Shown here: one piece after another, positions 1 to 7,130 of the stretch | How the letters are laid out: the number at the start of each line of letters is the position of its first letter | Position numbering within the stretch: position 1 is the first letter of the stretch | Source of the DNA: DATAFO01 sp046728935 | Lineage (GTDB): Bacteria; Actinomycetota; Thermoleophilia; Solirubrobacterales; 70-9 | NCBI GenBank assembly: GCA_046728935.1 | Contig: JBKPFS010000092.1 | Span: 1-12,322 of the forward strand | Length of the DNA: 12,322 bases | Reading direction: 5' to 3' | The notes under the pieces: model-generated | Database searches by the model: none | Seen by the model: only the letters and a program-made list of their open reading frames with translations | What the model was told of the DNA's origin: nothing | Translations under genes and position numbers: made by a program

Positions 1-1
1 C

Positions 2-373
2 CAGTACGCCGACGCTCCGATAGTCGGCAAGTGCGCCCACTACTCGCACACGCTCGCCAGCGGCGCGACGATGCTGCGGTTCCCCCACCTCGAGCACACC
101 TACGTGGAGCACGTCAAGGGCGCCACGATCACGGCGAAGGCCGATGTGCTGCGGGAGCTTCGCTTCGACGACGTGCGCGTCGGGGTCGACAACGCGCTCT
201 TCGCTCGAGTTGAGGCGGAGGGGATCAAGGTGTACTCCGCCGACCGCTTCTCCTTCGTCGCGGTCCGCCACGGCGACGAGCACGGGCACACCTGGGCCGT
301 GAGCGAGGGCAGGCTGATGAGCACCGCGGGCTCGGTCTCCTACGGCCCCCCTGAGACCCTCGTCGAGGCCTGA
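2..373 (+). CDS. GT2-type glycosyltransferase, C-terminal part (5' end outside window)
   Basis: The reading frame is open from the first complete codon at position 2 to the TGA at 371-373, so about 123 C-terminal residues are visible and the start lies upstream. The segment begins with a Y-x-D-A-P-I-V-G-K stretch followed by H-Y. It continues through E-H-T-Y-V and ends in Y-S-A-D-R-F-S-F-V with a final H-T-W. This matches the second half of a GT-A type glycosyltransferase domain found as the last domain of multidomain glycosyltransferases. The same pattern occurs at the C-terminus of the 844-residue protein at 2676-5210 (I-V-G-K, H-Y, E-H-x-Y-V, Y-S-x-D-R-F-S-F-V), so the two are paralogous there. 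The sugar donor and acceptor cannot be told. The next gene begins two bases after the stop, suggesting co-transcription. The family assignment is by motif recall. Confidence 0.75.
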   Translation, partial: QYADAPIVGKCAHYSHTLASGATMLRFPHLEHTYVEHVKGATITAKADVLRELRFDDVRVGVDNALFARVEAEGIKVYSADRFSFVAVRHGDEHGHTWAVSEGRLMSTAGSVSYGPPETLVEA

Positions 374-375
374 GC

Positions 376-1527
376 GTGCGAATCCGGGTCGGGCGACGCC
401 GGCGCGGGGTCAGGGTGCTCTCCGTGGGCTCGCTGCCTCCGGAGCTGGGGGGAAGTGAGCGTGGCGGGGTCGCGACGTTCCACGGGGTCCTGCTGGAGGA
501 ATTCGCGCGCAGCCCCGATCACGGGGTCGAGGTCACGGGGGTATTCGTGCTGCCGCCGGACGAGCTCGAGCCGGAGGGGGCGGCGAGGTGCCCCGCGCCG
601 ATCCTCGCCCACCGCGTCCCGAAGCGGCCCGGCCGCCGCCACCTGCGCATGCTCCGCCGCGCGAAGCCGGACGTGGTCGTCTTCAACCACATCGCCAACC
701 GCTACGTGGCGCGCTGGGCCGTGCTTCACCGGCGACTCGCCTCCGAGGTGCCCGCGCTGGGAATCGTCCACTCATGGCACCCGATCACCCGCTACGCAGG
801 CGAGGAGGCCCGGCTGCGGATGGGGTTCGCGCAACGCGGGCTCGCGGCGGTACAGGCGGTGAGCTTCGGCTCACATCACTGCCGCGCCGAGGGTGAGGCG
901 CTGGGGGTCACGTATCCGCCGGTCGCGGAGGTGATCCATTACCCGCTCCAGCGCGCGTACGCCGGCCCGGCCGAGGTAGACGCCGAACCCCGAAGCGGCA
1001 TCGCCTACGTGGGCTCGTTGATCCCGCGCAAGAACGTCGGCGCGCTGATCGAGGCGCTGCCGGCGCTGCCGGGGGTCGAGCTCACCGTCGCCGGCGAGGG
1101 GGGAGAGGAGGACGCGCTGCGGACCGCGGCGTCCCGCGCGAGAGTCGCCGATCGGACGCGTTTCGTGGCCCACCGTCCGGTTGGCGAGCACCTCACGCGG
1201 ATGCGGGAGCTGCTGCTCTCCTCCGCGGTGCTGTGCCTCCCCAGCACCAGCGAGTCCTTCGGCCTCGTGATGATCGAGGCGCTCGCCTGCGGCACACCCG
1301 TGGTGGGCTTCGAGCCCACGCTGGCAGAGATCGAGGAGCGGGTGGGCGTCAGCTGCGGCGAGGGCCTCCCGTCCGCGGAGCCCGCCTCGATCGCGGCCGC
1401 GATCGAGCGTGTCCTGGCGCGCGAGTGGGATCGTGCCGAGCTTCGCGCGCGCACGCTCGCGGCCTTCTCCCCCGAGACGGTCGCGGACCGCTACGCCGGC
1501 GTGATCACGGCGCTCGCGGGCCGTTAG
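376..1527 (+). CDS. GT4-family glycosyltransferase
   Basis: A 383-residue protein with the two-Rossmann-fold (GT-B) layout of GT4 retaining glycosyltransferases, which transfer a sugar from a nucleotide-sugar donor to a glycan or lipid acceptor on the cytosolic side. The N-terminal acceptor domain spans about residues 12-190. The C-terminal donor domain starts near residue 207 with G-S-L-I-P-R-K-N, the usual opening of this domain. It contains the E-x7-E motif as E-S-F-G-L-V-M-I-E at residues 293-301, followed by A-C-G-T-P-V-V-G. There is no signal peptide or membrane segment. The GTG at 376 lies two bases after the previous stop; a second in-frame GTG at 415 would remove a basic 13-residue N-terminal stretch, so the true start is uncertain. 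It is probably in one operon with the preceding GT2 gene and the following GT4 gene. Confidence 0.88.
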   Translation: MRIRVGRRRRGVRVLSVGSLPPELGGSERGGVATFHGVLLEEFARSPDHGVEVTGVFVLPPDELEPEGAARCPAPILAHRVPKRPGRRHLRMLRRAKPDVVVFNHIANRYVARWAVLHRRLASEVPALGIVHSWHPITRYAGEEARLRMGFAQRGLAAVQAVSFGSHHCRAEGEALGVTYPPVAEVIHYPLQRAYAGPAEVDAEPRSGIAYVGSLIPRKNVGALIEALPALPGVELTVAGEGGEEDALRTAASRARVADRTRFVAHRPVGEHLTRMRELLLSSAVLCLPSTSESFGLVMIEALACGTPVVGFEPTLAEIEERVGVSCGEGLPSAEPASIAAAIERVLAREWDRAELRARTLAAFSPETVADRYAGVITALAGR

Positions 1528-1564
1528 CGCCCCTGCCGGCGCGGCACGTGGGCATGATGCCAGC

Positions 1565-2650
1565 GTGAGGATCGGAATCTGCGCCTACTGGTTCAATCGC
1601 GGCCAGGGTGTTGTCGCGCGCCAGGTCCGCTCGGCGCTCGATTCCCTCGGGCACGAGACCTTCGTCCTCGCCCGCCCCACGCGAGCGAGCAACATCCGGC
1701 CCGCCTTCATCGACCGGACCGGGGTCTGGGACCAGCCCGGGATCACTGAGGCGTCGCAATACTGGATACCGGCCGACGAGCTCGTGCGCTGGGGGGGCGA
1801 GCGCGGGCTGGAGCTCGCCTTCTTCGATCAGAACTACGAGTTCGAGGCGATTGAGGCGCTCCGCCGGGCCGGCACCACGACCGTGGGGCGCTTCGTCTGG
1901 GAGCAGTTTCGAGCAGAGCACGCGGAGCCGGCCAAGCGCGCCTTCGACGTTATCTACTCGCTGACCGAGTGCGAGCACGCGCGCTATGCGGCGATCGGGA
2001 TCTCGAGCCCGAGGGTGCACTGGGGCATCCACCCGGAGCTGCTCGCCTACGCGGGCGAGGACGAGCCCGACGCCGGGCGCCTGACGTTCTTCTATCCGGC
2101 CGGCTTCCTCAGCAAGCGAAAACCGGTTCCGCAGCTCCTGCGCGCCTTTCGCCGCCTGCACGGCGAGGGCCTGCGTCTGGTCGTCAAGGGCCAGGTCGAG
2201 CGCCGGACGAAGGCGCTGGAGCGGGCGGCGGCGCGCGACTCCCGGATCGAGGTCGTGCTGGAGGACCTTCCCACCGCCGAGCACCTCAGCCTGTTCGCGT
2301 CCGCCGACGTGTGCGTCGCGCCGAGTCGCTGGGAAGGGCTGGGACTGCACCTGTACGAGTCGATGGCGCTGGGCCTGCCGGTGATCACGAACAACACGCC
2401 CCCGATGAACGAGGTGATTCGCGACGGCGAGAACGGCCTCCTCGTCCGGACCTGGCGCCGGGGCCGTGCCAGCTCGGGCATCCCCGCCTATGTGCCGAGG
2501 GTCCGAGACCTGCGCGCGGCGATGCGCCACTGCCTGGATCCCGGGCTGCGCCGCGAGCTCGCGGCAGGCGCCCGCGAGGCGCGCGAGGGGCTCCGCTGGG
2601 AGCGGACCGTCGCCGACTACGCCGACTTGATCGCGGGGGCGGCCGGGTGA
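1565..2650 (+). CDS. GT4-family glycosyltransferase
   Basis: A 361-residue protein of the GT4 type. The N-terminus (M-R-I-G-I-C-A-Y-W-F-N-R-G-Q-G-V) has the loop typical of GT-B acceptor domains. The donor domain starts near residue 172 (F-F-Y-P-A-G-F-L-S-K-R-K). It has K-G-Q near residue 202 and the E-x7-E motif as E-G-L-G-L-H-L-Y-E at residues 257-265, then M-A-L-G-L-P-V-I-T. A W-E-G-L-G-L core is common in GT4 enzymes. It presumably adds a sugar to the same glycan as its neighbours; the substrate cannot be read from sequence. Translation starts at GTG 1565, 37 bases after the previous stop, with no convincing ribosome binding site, so co-transcription with the upstream gene is likely. It ends 25 bases from the stop of the converging minus-strand gene. 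I see no clear terminator in that gap. Confidence 0.87.
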   Translation: MRIGICAYWFNRGQGVVARQVRSALDSLGHETFVLARPTRASNIRPAFIDRTGVWDQPGITEASQYWIPADELVRWGGERGLELAFFDQNYEFEAIEALRRAGTTTVGRFVWEQFRAEHAEPAKRAFDVIYSLTECEHARYAAIGISSPRVHWGIHPELLAYAGEDEPDAGRLTFFYPAGFLSKRKPVPQLLRAFRRLHGEGLRLVVKGQVERRTKALERAAARDSRIEVVLEDLPTAEHLSLFASADVCVAPSRWEGLGLHLYESMALGLPVITNNTPPMNEVIRDGENGLLVRTWRRGRASSGIPAYVPRVRDLRAAMRHCLDPGLRRELAAGAREAREGLRWERTVADYADLIAGAAG

Positions 2651-2675
2651 GCCCTTGCGCGCGGCGTGCCCACCG

Positions 2676-5210
2676 TCAACGAAGAGCGGTGGCTGCGCGG
2701 CCGCCCGCCCGCTCGCGGACGAACGAGAAGCGATCGTTCGAATACACGCGCACTCCTCGCTCGCGGCAACGGGCGACCAGGTCGGGCTCGGGGTCCGGTG
2801 AACCGTCGCCGAAGCGATGGCGCCTGACCACCTCGACGGCGACCATCATCGAGCCGGGCTCGACGCGATCGACGTATCGGTGCTCGGAGTCCGAGAAGCA
2901 CAGCGCAGGCCCACCAGGCTCGATGCGCGAGTAGTGCGCCCGCTTGCCGACGATGCCGGCGGCGGTGTACGAGAACGCGTGCACGAGGTCGGTCAGGTAG
3001 TGCTCTTCGTAACCGCATGCGGGATCGAACGGCGCCACAAGCTCGCCCCCGGCGGCGTCGACGGCGAGGTTTAGGCAACCTCCGCGCTGCGCGCCCACAG
3101 GAGCGTGACGAACGACCACCCGCTCAATCCCGGTCTCGTGCGCCCATCGGGTCGCGGTCTCGACATCGCCGCCGCTGCCCACCAGCACCAGCTCCAGCGG
3201 GCTCCAGCTCTGGGCCGCGATCGTGTCGATCAGCCGCCTCGCGCCCTCGTCGTCGTCCTCAAGCACCGCGATCGCGCTGACGGTCGGTGGGCCGTCGGAG
3301 ACCGGCAGACCGACCGAGCGCAGGACCTGGTTCACCCGGTGTCCATAGGTGTGCGCCGCCAGCGCCCTGCGCATCGCCTCGTGGGCGCGGGCGGTGGTCG
3401 TCTCGGGATCGGAGAGCATCGCGGCAAGCTTCGTCGTCGTCTCATCGGCCGAGGTCGAAACCGGCACCAGATCACCGAAGACCTCGCCGATCGCCCGTGA
3501 GTACCCCGAGAGGATCGGCGTCGAGCACGCCGTGAGTTCGAACACCCGCCGGGCGCACATCGTCCGGGAATCGGTCACCGAGTTGACGTTCAGGAACACC
3601 TTGTATGCCTTGTACGCCGCGAGGATCCGTTCGTAGGGAAGGGATCCGACCACGTGCTCCCGATATTCCGCCGGCCAGGCGAAATCGGGCTCGTCCCCGG
3701 TGACGCGACTGAAGATGTCGAGTCCGAACCGAAGCGCCGGGGCGAGGATCACCTCCATCTGCGCGCGGCGGGCCGGATGCTTGGTCGCGTAGTAGGTGCC
3801 GGCGAAGGCGATGTCGTGGCTTCGCCCGCCGGGCACGCCGATCGGGTTGTGGATTCGCGGCTGGACGCCGAAGGGGAGAACCGCGACGCGCTCGTGATCG
3901 AGCACCTCCTGGTAGCGCGGGACGAGGTCACCGTCGACCGTGAACACCCAGTCGAACAGCCCCGCGGTGTCGATGAAGCGGTGGAAGTTCGGCGGGTCCT
4001 CCTTGCTCCAAAAGACGGTCGGGACGCCGCGGTCGCGGCACCAGTTGATCACCTCCAGCAGCGTGCCCCTGCGTCCCTCGAGATCGCCGACGATCTCGCG
4101 GCGCCAGCGGTCGCCGTTGGCGCGCCACGCCGACTCGACGAAGAGGAGCTGCGGCTCTTCGCGTTCGAGGACCTCTCGCCACTCCTCGGGACCGAACTGA
4201 ACCTGGTCCCACTCGTAACGAAGGGCGGTGGCGGTGAAGTGGTCGAGGATCGCCGCGACCTTGAGGTCGGGTCGGGCGACGGGGCCTTCTGGGAGCTCGA
4301 CGTCCGGGATCGCTACCCGGCAGGCGGCCTCGGAGGCGATCTCCGCCGGCATCGTCCACTTTCGCTTCGCGAGCCGCCGTCGCTTGCGCTCGGCAGGGCT
4401 CAGCCTCTGCTCCCGGTCTCGCCGCCGGCGGACGCTGCGGATCAGCCTCGAGGCGCGGCGGCGAAGCCCGCGGCTTCGCTCCCGCTCCTTGTGCGCGCGA
4501 ACCTTTTTGCGCAGCCGCTTGGTGCGCTCCGCGAGACGGAGCGCCTCGGCGTGCTCCTGGAGCATTTCGCGATGGATCTCGAGCACCCTCTGCTCGAGCA
4601 ACGGCTGGACCGCGAGCACGAGCTCCGATGCCTGCTGCTCCGTCATCCCACCAGGTCGGGCGATGACGCGGAAGTAGTCGTCGTGGATGTCGAGTGAGGT
4701 GATCGTCAGCTGGGGAGCGAGGGCCGCGACCAGGGAGGCAGGGAAGAAGGTCGCCTTGTGGTCGTGGTGCGGGCTGTAGCCGAAGGGCGTGGTGAGCGCG
4801 ATCACGCCGTCGGGCTTGCAGACGCGGGCGACCTCGGCGAGCACAGGAGCCGGGTCCGCCAGATGCTCGAGCACCTCACCGAGCAGGACCGAGTCGAACG
4901 CGTCGTCCGGCACGCCCAGCCGGCTCGCGTCGCCGACCCGGAACTCGAGCCGCTCCCGGACCTCGGCCGGCTTGCGGTCCCGCTCGGCGAGCGCGTAGGC
5001 GATCCGGTCGGCCTCGTTGTCGACGCCGAGCACGTTCAGGCCACGGCGCGCGCACAGGATCGAGGCGATCCCCTGCGAGCAGCCCACGTCGAGGACCTCA
5101 CCCCGAGCCTGGGAGACGAGCCAGTCGATCCGCTCCCTGGTGCGCTTCTGCGACCGTCCGCCCCAGATCAGGCCCTTGTAGACCTCGGATATCTGGTCTT
5201 CGTTGGCCAT
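2676..5210 (-). CDS. Methyltransferase / CgeB-like glycosyltransferase / GT2-like fusion protein
   Basis: An 844-residue multidomain protein starting at ATG 5210. Residues about 35-145 are a class I SAM-dependent methyltransferase: motif I is D-V-G-C-S-Q-G (41-47), acidic motif II is around D64, and E-V-L-E-H-L lies at 112-117. Residues 185-285 form a charged segment, helical at first, becoming extremely Arg/Lys rich (about 228-284) and probably coiled coil or membrane/nucleotide-sugar-proximal linker. Residues about 315-630 resemble CgeB/DUF3880-Glyco_trans_1_2 proteins: V-F-W-S-K-E-D-P (399-406), F-A-G-T-Y-Y (469-474), and R-V-F-E-L-T-A-C-S-T-P (555-565). Residues about 641-835 are a GT2-like domain whose expected D-x-D is altered (F-D-P-A at 728-731). 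It probably modifies and extends a surface glycan in the cytosol. It is divergent from the CgeB-like gene at 5278 and convergent with the GT4 operon. No Shine-Dalgarno sequence is evident. Confidence 0.85.
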   Translation of the reverse strand: MANEDQISEVYKGLIWGGRSQKRTRERIDWLVSQARGEVLDVGCSQGIASILCARRGLNVLGVDNEADRIAYALAERDRKPAEVRERLEFRVGDASRLGVPDDAFDSVLLGEVLEHLADPAPVLAEVARVCKPDGVIALTTPFGYSPHHDHKATFFPASLVAALAPQLTITSLDIHDDYFRVIARPGGMTEQQASELVLAVQPLLEQRVLEIHREMLQEHAEALRLAERTKRLRKKVRAHKERERSRGLRRRASRLIRSVRRRRDREQRLSPAERKRRRLAKRKWTMPAEIASEAACRVAIPDVELPEGPVARPDLKVAAILDHFTATALRYEWDQVQFGPEEWREVLEREEPQLLFVESAWRANGDRWRREIVGDLEGRRGTLLEVINWCRDRGVPTVFWSKEDPPNFHRFIDTAGLFDWVFTVDGDLVPRYQEVLDHERVAVLPFGVQPRIHNPIGVPGGRSHDIAFAGTYYATKHPARRAQMEVILAPALRFGLDIFSRVTGDEPDFAWPAEYREHVVGSLPYERILAAYKAYKVFLNVNSVTDSRTMCARRVFELTACSTPILSGYSRAIGEVFGDLVPVSTSADETTTKLAAMLSDPETTTARAHEAMRRALAAHTYGHRVNQVLRSVGLPVSDGPPTVSAIAVLEDDDEGARRLIDTIAAQSWSPLELVLVGSGGDVETATRWAHETGIERVVVRHAPVGAQRGGCLNLAVDAAGGELVAPFDPACGYEEHYLTDLVHAFSYTAAGIVGKRAHYSRIEPGGPALCFSDSEHRYVDRVEPGSMMVAVEVVRRHRFGDGSPDPEPDLVARCRERGVRVYSNDRFSFVRERAGGRAATALR

Positions 5211-5277
5211 TGGCCGGTGAAGGTACTAGCAACGATCGCGGATCCCGTGCTCTACGCTACGCGCCGCCGGGGCGAGC
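5211..5277. promoter_or_regulatory. Short divergent intergenic region, presumed to hold both promoters
   Basis: These 67 bases separate the ATG starts of the methyltransferase-glycosyltransferase fusion (minus) and the CgeB-like gene (plus), so promoters for both must lie here or inside the coding regions. On the + strand a TGC-T-C-TACGCT stretch near 5242-5253 could be an extended -10 element about 25 bases from the ATG, and GGGGCGAG just before ATG 5278 is a weak ribosome binding site. On the minus strand TTGCTA is visible, but too close to the ATG to be an obvious -35. Only the geometry is certain. Confidence 0.3.
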
Positions 5278-6519
5278 ATGCGCTGGATCATCTACGGAGA
5301 CATCCTCTCGCGGCACGCCGTGGACAGCTTCGAGGCCGCGCTGGGCGCCGCCGGCAACGAGGTCGTCGAGGTGCCGGCGGTCTCCCGCTCGCACAAGTTC
5401 GGGCCCGAGGCTGACGTCGAGGCCGAGTCGCGCCGCCGGCTCGAAGCCGCGCTCCCTGCCGACGTCCTGTTCAGCTTCCGGCCCGAGGAGCTGACCCCGC
5501 GGGTGCTCGCCCACCTTCGCGAGCGCGGTGTCACCACCCTGGTGTGGTTTGCCGACGATCCTCTGCTCTACCGGATCTGCTACCGGCACGTGGCCGAGGC
5601 TTACGACCTGACCCTGCACACGGGGCGCGAGGACGTTCTGCGCTTCTACGAGAAGCGTCACGGCGTCCGCGGCTACAGCTTCCCGTTCTGGACCGACGAT
5701 GCCCATTTCCCCTACGCCTACGATCCGGACGCCGCCGACATCGACGTCGGATTCCTGGGCAACTGCCACGGCCCGCGGCGCCAGGAGCGATACGACCTGC
5801 TCGCCAGCCTGCCGTGGAAGGTGCGGTACTTCGGCCGCCTCCCCACCGGTGACGCGGTCGACTACGCCGGCATCCATGCCGGGGTGCTGGACAGAGCCGA
5901 GATCCCGGTCGCCATCCGCCGATTTCGCGTCGCGATCAACATGGCGCAGACCTTCGCCGAGATCAAGGATCGCTACAACTTCCGGGCCCTCGCGCGGTTC
6001 GGTGAGTTCTTCTTCCCCAGCCGCCTCGTCCTCTACGCGGCGGTCGGCCTCCCGACCGTGTCGCTGACCCTCCCGGGCGCGCCGCCGCCCTTCCCGTCGG
6101 TCTCGACGGTGACGAACCGCGACGAGCTGATCGACCGCGTGGGGGAGTTGCTCGACGACCGGGCGGCGCTGCTCGAGGCTTCGCAGGCGGCTCGGCGCGA
6201 CTTCGAGGCCTGCCTGACGGCCGAGTCGCGCGTGGCGATGCTGGCCCGTCTGCTCGCGGGACCCAGAGACCACGACCTCACCACCCGGGCCGAGCTCTGG
6301 CGGGCTTCGGCCGGACGAAGCCGGGCGAGACCGCCGAGGTCGAGCGGCTTCGTTCCTAGCCGGGGTGAGCTGGGAGCCAGCGCACCGGCCGATCGAGGCG
6401 GCGGCGGACCTCCTCGACCTGCTCACCCTCGAGCCCAGGCCCGGCCAGCAGCACCACCTCCTGGGCGGGGTAGGTTGCGAGCTCGTCCTCGACCGCGAGC
6501 ACCGGATCAGGATCGGTGA
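5278..6519 (+). CDS. CgeB-like glycosyltransferase; 3' end probably frameshifted
   Basis: The open frame encodes 413 residues. Residues 1-340 resemble CgeB-type glycosyltransferases (GT-B, DUF3880 plus Glyco_trans_1_2): V-W-F-A-D-D-P at 89-95, F-L-G-N-C-H-G near 159-165, and F-F-F-P-S-R-L-V-L-Y-A-A-V-G-L-P-T-V at 244-261. The middle domain of the divergent 844-residue neighbour carries the same type of motif (V-F-W-S-K-E-D-P), so they are distant paralogues. After about residue 341 the frame turns into Arg/Pro/Ala-rich sequence that loses G/C third-position bias and runs 164 bases into the converging membrane-protein gene. In the -1 frame from about 6297, the sequence regains good codon bias and ends at TAG 6357-6359. 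The natural protein is therefore probably about 360 residues. The function is presumably sugar transfer to a surface glycan. Confidence 0.8.
   Translation: MRWIIYGDILSRHAVDSFEAALGAAGNEVVEVPAVSRSHKFGPEADVEAESRRRLEAALPADVLFSFRPEELTPRVLAHLRERGVTTLVWFADDPLLYRICYRHVAEAYDLTLHTGREDVLRFYEKRHGVRGYSFPFWTDDAHFPYAYDPDAADIDVGFLGNCHGPRRQERYDLLASLPWKVRYFGRLPTGDAVDYAGIHAGVLDRAEIPVAIRRFRVAINMAQTFAEIKDRYNFRALARFGEFFFPSRLVLYAAVGLPTVSLTLPGAPPPFPSVSTVTNRDELIDRVGELLDDRAALLEASQAARRDFEACLTAESRVAMLARLLAGPRDHDLTTRAELWRASAGRSRARPPRSSGFVPSRGELGASAPADRGGGGPPRPAHPRAQARPAAPPPGRGRLRARPRPRAPDQDR
6297..6359 (+). other. Likely true 3' end of the CgeB-like gene in the -1 frame
   Basis: Read in the frame of position 6297, this stretch encodes L-A-G-F-G-R-T-K-P-G followed by E-T-A-E-V-E-R-L-R-S and a TAG at 6357-6359. 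Nearly every codon ends in G or C, as in real genes here, whereas the frame continued from 5278 has several A/T-ending codons over the same bases. The TAG overlaps the TAG of the minus-strand gene in the palindrome CTAG (6356-6359), a common tail-to-tail arrangement. A one-base loss or two-base gain near 6297-6303, an assembly error or recoding could explain it. Confidence 0.55.
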
Positions 6520-6985
6520 CCCTGCCGGTCGCCTCCAGGCCGGCCGCGGCGAGCGCCGCGATCGAGAGGGCGAGCCTGCGCTGCGCTCGGGCTCGCGCCT
6601 CGCCCACGTCGGATGCCCAGCGCGCGAGGCGGCCCTCGGTCGCGGGCGCGAGGACCAGCACCTCGGGCGCGCCGTCGCCGGAGCTCATCACCCGCGCCCC
6701 CTCGGTTGCGATCGAGGCCACCTCCTCGACTGCCCGCGGGTCATCGAGCGGTGAGTTCGCGACCACGAGCAGCCGGTAGCGCGCGTCGCCGCGTCGGGCG
6801 ACCTCGATCGGCTCGTCGAAGCGGGTCCGCGCCGCGACCACGAGCAGGGCCGCCACCGCGAGCGCGCCCGCAGCCAGGCCGAGCTGGGGCGCGATCGCAA
6901 ACGCGCCCACGATGGGGACGGCGATCGCGGCCACCAGCAGGGGCAGCATCCACGGTTTGGGGATCAACGGGACGAGACGTCGCAC
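6356..6985 (-). CDS. Two-helix membrane protein with UspA-like (universal stress) domain
   Basis: A 209-residue protein read from a GTG at 6985, preceded by a purine-rich GAGAGA stretch as weak ribosome binding site. Two hydrophobic segments at about residues 13-33 and 36-52 form a membrane hairpin. The rest, from about residue 69, looks like a Rossmann-like UspA-type domain: the beta strand R-L-L-V-V-A-N (71-77), V-L-V-L-A-P-A (109-115), R-L-A-R-W-A-S-D-V (119-127), a helix, a D-P-D-P-V-L-A-V (158-165) turn and E-V-V-L-L-A-G-P (176-183). In actinobacteria I know similar domains as stand-alone or permease-linked proteins of unknown function. The canonical UspA ATP-binding G-x2-G-x9-G-S/T motif is not seen, so nucleotide binding is uncertain. 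It converges with the CgeB-like gene at a CTAG and is divergent from the purine operon. Confidence 0.72.
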   Translation of the reverse strand: MRRLVPLIPKPWMLPLLVAAIAVPIVGAFAIAPQLGLAAGALAVAALLVVAARTRFDEPIEVARRGDARYRLLVVANSPLDDPRAVEEVASIATEGARVMSSGDGAPEVLVLAPATEGRLARWASDVGEARARAQRRLALSIAALAAAGLEATGRVTDPDPVLAVEDELATYPAQEVVLLAGPGLEGEQVEEVRRRLDRPVRWLPAHPG

Positions 6986-7000
6986 GCTCTCTCACTACCC

Positions 7001-7056
7001 GCCCGCGGGCGCCGCGGGCCGTCGAGTCAGCGATTCGACACGGCCGCCCTGGCCGT
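7001..7056. repeat. Three back-to-back inverted repeats in the divergent intergenic region
   Basis: Three hairpins abut. The first is GCCCGCGG (7001-7008), loop GCG, CCGCGGGC (7012-7019), an 8-bp perfect stem. The second is GTCGAGTC (7021-7028), loop AGC, GATTCGAC (7032-7039), 8 bp with one G-T pair. The third is ACGGCC (7040-7045), loop GCCCT, GGCCGT (7051-7056), 6 bp. They start 16 bases upstream of the membrane-protein GTG and lie 127 or more bases before the GYD gene. There is no T-run, so they are not textbook terminators. They could be operators, a structured leader of the minus-strand gene, or the leader of the purine operon. Confidence 0.6.
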
Positions 7057-7130
7057 TCACGCCCGGATCATGGCGCAATCCCTCACAGTGGGCTTGCACG
7101 AGGCGCCGCAACGTGAAAGAAAGGGGGATG

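Noticed and set aside
2651..2675. Possible terminator between the converging GT4 gene and the fusion gene
   Set aside because: Only a weak 4-bp pairing (GGTG/CACC) and no T-run.
3654..4697. 347-residue plus-strand frame within the fusion gene
   Set aside because: Shadow of the fusion gene; the minus-strand translation has recognisable domains and the plus one does not.
5257..6426. 389-residue minus-strand open frame opposite the CgeB-like gene
   Set aside because: The plus-strand frame has the W-F-A-D-D-P and F-x-P-S-R-L motifs; the minus frame has none.
6360..6519. C-terminal tail of the CgeB-like ORF in its original frame
   Set aside because: Arg/Pro/Ala/Gly-rich, poor codon bias and antisense to the membrane-protein gene; probably not a natural protein part.
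7094..7122. TTGCAC as -35 with a downstream A-rich stretch as promoter of the GYD-pur operon
   Set aside because: No convincing -10 hexamer at the right distance; left unassigned.
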